Assembly (NCBI RefSeq): GCF_010692745.1
Contig: NZ_JAAHTB010000008.1
Coordinates: 62,001 to 126,000, forward strand
DNA length: 64,000 nt
Direction: 5' to 3'
Source of the DNA: Methylobacterium sp. BTF04
GTDB lineage: Bacteria; Pseudomonadota; Alphaproteobacteria; Rhizobiales; Beijerinckiaceae
Below are positions 49,152 to 56,397 of the stretch, piece after piece; positions within the stretch are counted from its first letter, which is position 1, and each line of letters opens with the position of its first letter. Under the pieces are notes generated by a model. That model was not told the origin of the DNA. It saw only the letters and a list, made by a program, of their open reading frames with translations, and did not search any database. Both the position numbers and the translations under genes were made by a program.

Positions 49152-50570
49152 ATGATCGCGCGCCATACCCTCACCTATGTCGGCTCGCGTGGCCTCGCCG
49201 CCGCCCTGAATATGGCCTCGCTCGCTGTCTTCACGCGCCTCGCGCCGACCGAAGTGTATGGGCTGTATCTGCTCGTCCTGTCCTGGGCGCTGGTACTCTA
49301 CGGGGCGACCTGCCAATGGCCGAAATTCTCGTTCTTCGCGCTCTATGACGAGACGCGCGCGGCGGCCCAGGTCGGTACGGTGGTCCGCCTGCTCGGTGCG
49401 ATGATCGGGCTCGCCAGTCTGGTCGCGGCCGGAGCGACCCTGCTCGGCTTTGTGGAAGCACGGTCCGCCATCGCCATCGTCGCAGCGGCGTGCGGGATGA
49501 TGGTGTTCGAGGGGTCGGCGGAGATCGCCAGAACCCGGCTCGAGGTGGGCGCGGTCGCGTTGTCCATCGTTCTGCGCGCGGTGCTGGTCCTGGTCCTGGG
49601 CAGCGCCGCCCTGCTGCTGTCGGGCGATGCCGTCGACCTTCTCCTCGCCACTGCCGGTGCCAACGTGATCGCGGCGGTGCCGGCCGTCCTGTCGATCGCC
49701 ACGCTGTTGCGCGCGCGCGGCAACCTGCATGAGGCCCGGCGCCTCCTCACCTATGGTTGGCCTCTGGTGCTGTCCTTCGGGGTCGCGGCGCTCGCTCAGA
49801 CCATCGACCGGCTGATCATCGGATCGAGCGTCGGCGTGCGCGAACTCGGGGCCTACGGCGCCTTCGCCGATTTCCTGCGCCAGAGCTTCGTCGTGTTCGG
49901 TGACAGTATCGCCCTCGCCCTCGTCTCCATCGCCAAGCGCGATGCGCGGGACGGCGGCATGGCGGCGGCGCGCCCTGTGCTGGAGGATGCCGCGCGCCTG
50001 CTCACTCTGATCGCGGCCTTCGGGGCGGTGTTCTTCCTCGCCTTCGACGATCTTCTCGTAGCGGCCCTGCTCGGGCCGGATTATCGCGATGCCGCGCTGC
50101 GGGTCGCGCCCCTGCTGGTCGCGGGCAGCATCCTGCTGATGTTCCGATCCTATTATTTCGGACAGGTCATCTACTTCGCGGATTCGAGCCGCCTCGACGC
50201 CGTCGCATCCGTCACGTTGCTTACGGTCATCGGCGGATTGTCGGCGCTGCTGATCCCGCGCTACGGCGTCGAGGGGGCGGCCGTGGCCGTGGCCCTGGGC
50301 CAGGGCGCCGCCTGCCTCGTTTTCGTGCTCGGCACACGCGGGCCGATCCGAATGCCGGTGCCGTGGCGCGACATCGCCGTCATCGCGGCATCCGCCCTCG
50401 CCTGTCGGGCCGTCATCGGCGCCGTCGATCTGACAGCGATGGGCCGCGCACCGGCCGGGATCGCCTTGGAAATCACCCTGTTGGGGATCGCCGCAATGGC
50501 GACAGCGTGGCGTTTCAACATCCTCGGGATCGCCGACCTCACTGCCCGGCGACTGAACCGAGCCGCGTGA
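49152..50570 (+). CDS. Polysaccharide flippase-like membrane protein (MOP/Wzx type)
   Basis: The 472-aa product is a polytopic membrane protein with about 12 to 14 hydrophobic segments, starting with a typical flippase opening (HTLTYVGSRGLAAALNMASLAVFTRL). It has the mid-protein ALAQTIDRLIIGSSVGVRELGAYGAF signature of the MOP superfamily. Members move lipid-linked sugars across the inner membrane. Its stop overlaps the start of a GNAT-type acyltransferase gene (TGATG), so the two are coupled. No other polysaccharide genes adjoin, apart from a glycosyltransferase about 6 kb away. Confidence 0.82.
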   Translation: MIARHTLTYVGSRGLAAALNMASLAVFTRLAPTEVYGLYLLVLSWALVLYGATCQWPKFSFFALYDETRAAAQVGTVVRLLGAMIGLASLVAAGATLLGFVEARSAIAIVAAACGMMVFEGSAEIARTRLEVGAVALSIVLRAVLVLVLGSAALLLSGDAVDLLLATAGANVIAAVPAVLSIATLLRARGNLHEARRLLTYGWPLVLSFGVAALAQTIDRLIIGSSVGVRELGAYGAFADFLRQSFVVFGDSIALALVSIAKRDARDGGMAAARPVLEDAARLLTLIAAFGAVFFLAFDDLLVAALLGPDYRDAALRVAPLLVAGSILLMFRSYYFGQVIYFADSSRLDAVASVTLLTVIGGLSALLIPRYGVEGAAVAVALGQGAACLVFVLGTRGPIRMPVPWRDIAVIAASALACRAVIGAVDLTAMGRAPAGIALEITLLGIAAMATAWRFNILGIADLTARRLNRAA

Positions 50571-51778
50571 TGAATTGGTTCAAGTCGCGGATGCGCCGTA
50601 CCAGCGTCGTGACCCCCGATGGGCTCGTCGTCGCTCTCCGACCGCTGGACCCGCACGCCCCCTGGATCGAGCCTTGGCGGAGGCTGAGCGACCGCGCCCT
50701 CGTCGACAACCTCTTTTACCATCCCGACTTTGCCTTGTCCGCGGCGGGGGCGTTCGGAGCCGGGGTGCAGGTCGCCCTCGTGGGCGATCGGGCGCCGGAA
50801 GAGCCGGGCCTGCGCCTGCTCGCAGCTTGGCCCATTCGCCGAACCCGCCTGCGCTGGGGCATTCCGCTGACGCTTGTCATGGGCTGGATGCACGATTTCG
50901 GCGTCTTCGGTGCGCCGCTTCTCGATGCGGCGGAGGCGTCACGCGCCCTCGATGCCCTGTTCTTCGGCGTTCGCCTGCTGGTGGGAAAGCGCGTGATGCT
51001 GACCTTCGCGCCCACGCGAGGAGCGTTCGCCGACCTGCTTTCGGATTGGCTGGGGCGCCACCGCCTGCGCCAGGCCCGGTTCTGGGCGCACGAGCGGGCG
51101 TTTCTCGATCTGAGGGGAAAGGCGCAGTCTGAGCGCGCGGCCTATCTCGATCACCTCTCCGCCCGACGGCGCCGCAAGTTCCGTCAAAGCGCCGAGCGCC
51201 TGGAGGCGGACGGTCCCGTCACCTTCGAGACCGTCCGCGACCCGGGCGAACTCGCGGCCGCCCTCGACGACCATCTCGCCGTCGAGGCCCAGGGATGGAA
51301 GGGCCGGCGCGGCACCGCCATCGCCGCAGCGCCGTCTCAGGCCGCCCTGATGCGCGGCGCTGTCGCTTCCCTCGGCGCGCGCGGCTGCGTTCGGATCGAC
51401 CGGCTGCGTCGCAACGAGCGGACCCTGGCCTCGGTGGTGAGCTTCGTCACCCGCGACGAGATCTGGACCCTGAAGATCGCCTTCGACGAATCGGTCGCCC
51501 GCCACTCCCCCGGCACCCAGTTGTTCTACCGACTGACCCAGAGCCTGATCGCGGATGGCGCCGTCACCAGAGCCGATTCCTGCGCGCCGCCGAACTTCGC
51601 CCTGCCCGAGACCTTCTGGACCGAGCGACGCGCGCTCGCGCACATCCTTGTGGAGACGCGGGGCGGTGACCGTTTGTTCGCTTTGGCCGCGCGGCTCGAG
51701 CGCTTGCGTGCCGACATCGTGACCTGGGTGCGCGCCTGGGTCCATGCTCGTCGCAAGACCGCCGAGGCGGATTCCTGA
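50570..51778 (+). CDS. GNAT-family acyltransferase (Acetyltransf_6 type)
   Basis: The 402-aa product has the FemAB-like/GNAT double-fold typical of BioF2-like acetyltransferases: an N-terminal half ending in RAFLDLRGKAQSERAAYLDHLSARRRRKFRQSAERLE and a C-terminal half with FVTRDEIWTLKIAFDESVARHSPGTQLFYRL. Such proteins modify sugars or peptides of polysaccharides. It is coupled to the flippase gene by a one-base overlap, so a role in the same glycan is likely. The ATG 50570 is fixed by the coupling. Confidence 0.82.
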   Translation: MNWFKSRMRRTSVVTPDGLVVALRPLDPHAPWIEPWRRLSDRALVDNLFYHPDFALSAAGAFGAGVQVALVGDRAPEEPGLRLLAAWPIRRTRLRWGIPLTLVMGWMHDFGVFGAPLLDAAEASRALDALFFGVRLLVGKRVMLTFAPTRGAFADLLSDWLGRHRLRQARFWAHERAFLDLRGKAQSERAAYLDHLSARRRRKFRQSAERLEADGPVTFETVRDPGELAAALDDHLAVEAQGWKGRRGTAIAAAPSQAALMRGAVASLGARGCVRIDRLRRNERTLASVVSFVTRDEIWTLKIAFDESVARHSPGTQLFYRLTQSLIADGAVTRADSCAPPNFALPETFWTERRALAHILVETRGGDRLFALAARLERLRADIVTWVRAWVHARRKTAEADS

Positions 51779-51794
51779 GGGTCGGCTGGCCGGA

Positions 51795-52148
51795 CTACCA
51801 GCCGAACCGGCTGATCTGATCGAGCTTGACCTGCACCGTGGATTCGTCCTGACCGAAGGCGGCGATGCGTTGCGATAGGCCGTAGCAGGTGGCGCAGAAC
51901 GCGAGATGCAGAAGCGGAATCCCGTCCTCCCGGGCGCGGGCGACCGAGCCGACGAGGCAGCCGATCGCCGGCTCGTCCACCGGTGTCGTGAGGCACGCCC
52001 CACGTGGGCTGCCGAAGAACGGGCGGTTCGGATAGGCGAGCGACACGACGGTGCTGCCGCGCCGATCCGGCGCGGGGGGCACCGTGTAGCTGCGGACGAA
52101 TGTCGCGGCGAACAGCAACAGCACCCCGAAGGCGAGAAGCGTGCGCAT
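51795..52148 (-). CDS. Exported hypothetical protein
   Basis: The 117-aa product has a hydrophobic N-terminus (LLAFGVLLLFAATFV), a signal anchor or signal peptide, then a small soluble part with a CATC pair (FCATCYGLSQ) that could bind metal or form a disulfide. No family is recognised. It starts four bases after the stop of the 81-aa gene upstream, so it is the last gene of a small operon. Confidence 0.6.
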   Translation of the reverse strand: MRTLLAFGVLLLFAATFVRSYTVPPAPDRRGSTVVSLAYPNRPFFGSPRGACLTTPVDEPAIGCLVGSVARAREDGIPLLHLAFCATCYGLSQRIAAFGQDESTVQVKLDQISRFGW

Positions 52149-52152
52149 GGGT

Positions 52153-52398
52153 TCAGCCCGGCCCGTCGAAGCGGCTCCAGCGAAACACCTCCGTGCCCGC
52201 CCCGTCGATCACTCGGACGAGTTCCGCCGGTTCCCCCGAGCGTTGTGGGGCACGGGCGCGGGCGAACAGCGTGAGCGCCCGCTCGCGGGCCGCCTCGACG
52301 CCGCTGGTCCGCACGGAGACGCGCTGGCGTACGGCATCCGGGCCAAGCGATTCCTCGGGACCGAGGATTTCGATGTGAAAGGTTTCACGCGGGCTCAA
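52153..52398 (-). CDS. Hypothetical 81-aa protein with TTG start
   Basis: The product (LSPRETFHIEILGPEESLG to RWSRFDGPG) looks like a small alpha/beta soluble domain and its charge pattern is protein-like. No ATG or GTG is in place in this frame; a TTG at 52398 overlaps the TGA of an upstream small frame (TTGA), which would allow coupled restart. It lies four bases before the exported protein gene. No family is recognised. Confidence 0.48.
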   Translation of the reverse strand: MSPRETFHIEILGPEESLGPDAVRQRVSVRTSGVEAARERALTLFARARAPQRSGEPAELVRVIDGAGTEVFRWSRFDGPG

Positions 52399-52562
52399 GG
52401 CTGCGGCGGCTCCATCGGGGGCGTTCCGCCATAGACATAGGCCAAGCCGGCCACGACCGGCACCCGTAAAGACGCCGCGCGCGGACCCATGGGACGCCGG
52501 ACGTCGTCGGCCGCCCTTTCGAGGTCTGAAACCGCGCTGCGGTCGTGACGGGCCGGAGCCAT
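52395..52562 (-). CDS. Possible small leader protein upstream of the TTG-start gene
   Basis: A 55-codon frame, MAPARHDRSAVSDLERAADD to TPPMEPPQP, with a weakly hydrophobic middle (LRVPVVAGLAYVYG). It ends exactly where the next gene begins (TTGA overlap). It has no clear ribosome site and no family; an in-frame start at 52607 is also possible. The precise overlap is the only evidence. Confidence 0.35.
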   Translation of the reverse strand: MAPARHDRSAVSDLERAADDVRRPMGPRAASLRVPVVAGLAYVYGGTPPMEPPQP

Positions 52563-52627
52563 CGTGCAACGGCGGCCCGGATGTGATTGAGTGGCGTATC
52601 CCCTCACGTCGAACGGAAAAAGAACCC

Positions 52628-53476
52628 ATGGCGACGACGCCCTTCGTCAGCACGGATTGGCTCAAGGCCCGCCTCGACGCGCCCGACCTCGTCGTGCTCG
52701 ACGCCTCTTGGTATCTGCCCGCGCAGGGGCGCGATGCAGCCGCCGAGTATGCCGCCGGCCACATCCCCGGTGCTGTCCGCTTCGATATCGACGCGATGAG
52801 CGACGAAGGCTCCACCCTGCCTCACATGCTGCCGCGCCCCGAGGTCTTCGCCTCGCGGATGCGGGCTTTGGGCATCGGCGACGGCATGCACATCGTGGTC
52901 TATGACGGCATGGGCCTGTTTTCCGCTCCCCGCGTGCGCTGGATGCTGATGACTTTCGGGGTGCGCGACGTGGCGATCCTGGAGGGCGGCTTTCCCGCCT
53001 GGGTGGCGACCGGTGGCCCGGTGGAAGACGGCGAAGGCCGCCCCCGCGCCAAGCGCCATTTCACCGCCCGTCTCGATCATGGTGCGGTGGCGGATGCGGG
53101 CGACATCGCCCGCGCCCTCGAGACCGGTTTGGCGCAGGTGGTCGATGCCCGGTCCGGCCCGCGCTTTCGCGGCGAGGAGGCCGAGCCACGGCCGGGCGTG
53201 CGCCCCGGCCATATGGCCGGCGCGCGCAACGTGCACTACTCGGCTCTGCAGACGGACGGTCGCCTCAAGGATCCGGAGGCCCTGCGCGCGGTGTTCGCGG
53301 AAAACGGCGTCGACGTCGAGCGCCCGGTGGTCACCACGTGCGGCTCGGGCGTCACGGCCGCCATCGTCGCGCTGGCGCTGGAGACCCTCGGCCGTCCGCC
53401 CCGTGCCCTCTACGATGGCTCCTGGTCGGAATGGGGCTCGGATGCCGAGCGCCCTGTCGCCACCGGACCTGCGTGA
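52628..53476 (+). CDS. sseA: 3-mercaptopyruvate / thiosulfate sulfurtransferase
   Basis: The 282-aa product has two rhodanese domains. The N-terminal (inactive) domain opens VVLDASWYLP and has HIPGAVRFDID; the C-terminal has the active Cys C238 in the loop CGSGVTA, the variant that marks mercaptopyruvate sulfurtransferases rather than thiosulfate rhodaneses. It transfers sulfane sulfur in cysteine catabolism. It is divergent from the small minus-strand operon and followed, after 50 bases, by ureD. Confidence 0.93.
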   Translation: MATTPFVSTDWLKARLDAPDLVVLDASWYLPAQGRDAAAEYAAGHIPGAVRFDIDAMSDEGSTLPHMLPRPEVFASRMRALGIGDGMHIVVYDGMGLFSAPRVRWMLMTFGVRDVAILEGGFPAWVATGGPVEDGEGRPRAKRHFTARLDHGAVADAGDIARALETGLAQVVDARSGPRFRGEEAEPRPGVRPGHMAGARNVHYSALQTDGRLKDPEALRAVFAENGVDVERPVVTTCGSGVTAAIVALALETLGRPPRALYDGSWSEWGSDAERPVATGPA

Positions 53477-53526
53477 AGCGGCCCTGGCCGTGTCGGCTCG
53501 CGTCCGCGGGGTAGGTGTGATGAACC

Positions 53527-54435
53527 GTGGCGTTTGATCGATCGGGGCCGCTGTCTGTGGCGCCGGAGCCGACCGCGAAGACGGCAGCGCCCGCGCGGCA
53601 ACGCTCGGACGGTCGCATCCGCCTGAGCGTCGTGCGGATGGGCGATAGCACCCGGATCCGCGACCTCGCCGAGGCCGGTCCCTCGCGTCTGCGGCTGCCG
53701 CGCCGGCCGGTAGGACCCTGCGAGGCGGTGTTGCTTAACACCGCCGGCGGCATCGCCTGCGGCGACCGGTTCAGCGTCGCGGTGGAGGTCGGCCCTGGTG
53801 CTGACCTCGTCCTCACCACTACCGCGGCGGAAAAAATTTATCGCTCGGACGGCCCAGTCAGCATCGCCGAGACGCGCGTGACTGTCGAGGCCGGAGGCCG
53901 CCTCGCCTACCTGCCGCAGGAGACGATCCTGTTCGACGGCGCGGCGCTGCGCCGTCGGTTCGAGGCCGATCTGGCTTCGGACGCGCATCTCCTCGCCTTC
54001 GAGGCCATCACCTTCGGGCGAACGGCGCGTGACGAAGACATCCGGCACGGGACCTTCGCGGATGTCTGGCGCATCCGCCGCGACGGGCGCCTCGTCTATG
54101 CCGATTCCCTCAGCCTCGAGGGCCCGATCACCGCGCACCTCGCCCGCACCGCCATCGCCGGCGGCGCGCGGGCGATGGCGACGCTGATCGACGTTTCGCC
54201 CGATGCGGAAGGGCGGATCGAGGAAGTGCGTGCGCTTCTCGAAGCCAGCGGCGCGCGAGTCGGTCTCCCGGCCGCCGGTAGCCGGGGCGGCGGCGTCGAG
54301 GCCGGAGCGAGCGCCTGGAACGGCCATCTCGTGGTGCGCTGTCTCAGTGCCGATCCGGACACCCTGCGCAGCGTCACCCAGCGCGTCCTCGTCGGCTACC
54401 GCGGAATGTCGTTGCCGCGCGTCTGGCAGACTTGA
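53527..54435 (+). CDS. ureD: Urease accessory protein UreD
   Basis: UreD acts with UreF and UreG in assembling the nickel centre of urease. The 302-aa product shows the UreD signatures EAVLLNTAGGIACGDRF, VLTTTAAEKIYRS and the conserved LPQETILFDGA and FADVWRIRRDGRLVYAD. It uses a GTG start at 53527. No urease structural gene or other accessory gene is in the window; the neighbour is allophanate hydrolase instead. It is intact, so presumably works with urease genes elsewhere. Confidence 0.93.
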   Translation: MAFDRSGPLSVAPEPTAKTAAPARQRSDGRIRLSVVRMGDSTRIRDLAEAGPSRLRLPRRPVGPCEAVLLNTAGGIACGDRFSVAVEVGPGADLVLTTTAAEKIYRSDGPVSIAETRVTVEAGGRLAYLPQETILFDGAALRRRFEADLASDAHLLAFEAITFGRTARDEDIRHGTFADVWRIRRDGRLVYADSLSLEGPITAHLARTAIAGGARAMATLIDVSPDAEGRIEEVRALLEASGARVGLPAAGSRGGGVEAGASAWNGHLVVRCLSADPDTLRSVTQRVLVGYRGMSLPRVWQT

Positions 54436-54532
54436 GGGGCGGTATCGGCCATTCTCTCTCGTGCATGCCTCTAGCGATCTGGCTCGCCTCTTGTATGCAC
54501 CGCTGGCGATCATCCCGGAGATCCGAACCTTC

Positions 54533-56344
54533 ATGCTGCCGACCATTCTCGATCTGGCGACCCTCCGCGCCGTCTATGCCTCGGGCGATCTCACTCCGGT
54601 GGCGCTTGCCGACATCGTCGCCGACCGGATGGCGGCCTCGGGCGACCCGGCGATCTTCATCACTCCGGTCGCGCGTTCCGCCCTCGTGGCGGCGGCACGG
54701 GACTTGATGACACGTGCGCCCGAGCCGAATTCGCTGCCGCTCTGGGGCGTACCGTTCGCGGTGAAGGACAACATCGACGTCGCGGGCCTGCCCACCACCG
54801 CCGCCTGCCCGGCTTTCGCCTACACGCCCGATGCCGATGCGGAGGTCGTCGCGCGCCTGAAGGCGGCGGGCGCCCTGGTGACGGGCAAGACCAACCTCGA
54901 CCAGTTCGCCACTGGCCTCAACGGAACCCGCTCGCCCTACGGTGCGCCGCGCAGCGTGTTCGATGCGGATTACGTCTCGGGTGGGTCGAGTTCCGGCTCG
55001 GCGGTCGCGGTGGCGGCCGGGCTTGCCAGCTTCTCCCTCGGCACCGACACCGCCGGCTCGGGCCGGGTGCCGGCCGCCTTCAACAATCTCGTCGGCATCA
55101 AACCGACGCCCGGCCTCCTCAGCACCACCGGACTCGTCCCGGCCTGCCGCAGTCTCGATTGCATCACGGTGTTTTCGGCGACTGTGGGGGACGGAACCGT
55201 CGTGCGGAGAATCGCCGAGGGCTTCGACCCGGCCGACCCGTATTCGCGCCGAGCCGTTCCGCTTGGCTTACCCAGCACGGGTCTGCGCTTCGGCGTGCTG
55301 ATGCCGGCCGAGCGCGAATTCTACGGTGATGCCGAAACCGAGGCGCTCTACGATGCGGCCATCGCGCGGCTCGAAACCCTGGGCGGCGTCGCGGTGCCGT
55401 TTGATTACGCCCCGTTCCGCGAGATCGCCACTTTACTCTACGACGGGCCCTGGGTCGCCGAGCGCCTGGTGGCCATCGAAGAGTTTTTCGCAGATCACGC
55501 CGCGGCGATGGATCCGAGCGTCCGCGCCATCGTCGCCTCGGCGCAAGGCTACAGTGCCGCCGATGCGTTCCGGGGCCGGTATGCGTTCGAGACGCTGCGC
55601 CGGCGGACCGATGCGATCCTGGCCGGGCTCGATCTACTGCTGCTGCCGACCGCTCCCACCACCTACAGCGTTGCGGCGATGCAGGCCGATCCGATCCGCC
55701 TCAACAGCCATTTCGGGCGCTACACCAACTTCGCCAACCTGCTCGGTCACGCCGCGATCGCGGTGCCGGCGGGATTCCGCGCCGATGGTCTGCCCGGCGG
55801 CGTGATGCTGGTGGCCCCGAGCTTCAGCGACGAGGCTTTGGCGCCCTGGGCCGATGCGCTCCACCGCGCCCTCGGCGGCGGCATGGGGATCGACCGTGCC
55901 GCCGCCCTGCCGGAGGCGAGCCGCGTTCTCGCCGCGCCATCGACGTCCGAAGCGATCGAACTGGTAGTGGTCGGCGCGCATCTCACGGGGTTGGCCCTCA
56001 ACCACCAACTCCTCACGCTCGGCGCCACCTTCGTCCGCAGCGCGACGACCACGCGCGATTATCGCCTCTACGCGCTGGCAGGAACGGTCCCGGCCAAACC
56101 CGGGCTGATCCGAACGCCGGGCTTCGACGGTCCTGGCTTGGCGGTGGAGATTTGGTCCCTCGACCCGGCGGCCTTCGGTCGGTTCGCTGCCGCGATCCCG
56201 GCGCCCCTCGGTATCGGCAGGATTGCCCTCGACGACGGCAGCGAGGCCTCCGGCTTCCTGTGCGAGGCCCACGCGGTCGATGGTGCCGTCGAGATCACCG
56301 CCTATGGCGGCTGGCGCGCCTATCTTGCTGCCGAGACCGGCTGA
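54533..56344 (+). CDS. atzF: Allophanate hydrolase
   Basis: The enzyme hydrolyses allophanate to ammonia and CO2, the second step of the urea carboxylase route. The 603-aa product has an amidase-signature domain with catalytic Lys K78 (GVPFAVKDNIDV), the Ser-rich loop GGSSSGSAV (residues 150-158) holding the cis Ser, and nucleophile S176 (TDTAGSGRVP). A C-terminal domain from about 470 (ELVVVGAHLTGLALNHQL, FLCEAHAV) is the allophanate-specific module. Length matches AtzF/DUR1 proteins. No urea carboxylase gene is adjacent, so the source of allophanate is open. The ATG at 54533 is preferred. Confidence 0.92.
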   Translation: MLPTILDLATLRAVYASGDLTPVALADIVADRMAASGDPAIFITPVARSALVAAARDLMTRAPEPNSLPLWGVPFAVKDNIDVAGLPTTAACPAFAYTPDADAEVVARLKAAGALVTGKTNLDQFATGLNGTRSPYGAPRSVFDADYVSGGSSSGSAVAVAAGLASFSLGTDTAGSGRVPAAFNNLVGIKPTPGLLSTTGLVPACRSLDCITVFSATVGDGTVVRRIAEGFDPADPYSRRAVPLGLPSTGLRFGVLMPAEREFYGDAETEALYDAAIARLETLGGVAVPFDYAPFREIATLLYDGPWVAERLVAIEEFFADHAAAMDPSVRAIVASAQGYSAADAFRGRYAFETLRRRTDAILAGLDLLLLPTAPTTYSVAAMQADPIRLNSHFGRYTNFANLLGHAAIAVPAGFRADGLPGGVMLVAPSFSDEALAPWADALHRALGGGMGIDRAAALPEASRVLAAPSTSEAIELVVVGAHLTGLALNHQLLTLGATFVRSATTTRDYRLYALAGTVPAKPGLIRTPGFDGPGLAVEIWSLDPAAFGRFAAAIPAPLGIGRIALDDGSEASGFLCEAHAVDGAVEITAYGGWRAYLAAETG

Positions 56345-56397
56345 TCCCGTTGCTTGCGATGCCGACGACCGGCGCTTAAACCCGGCACAGCATCAGG

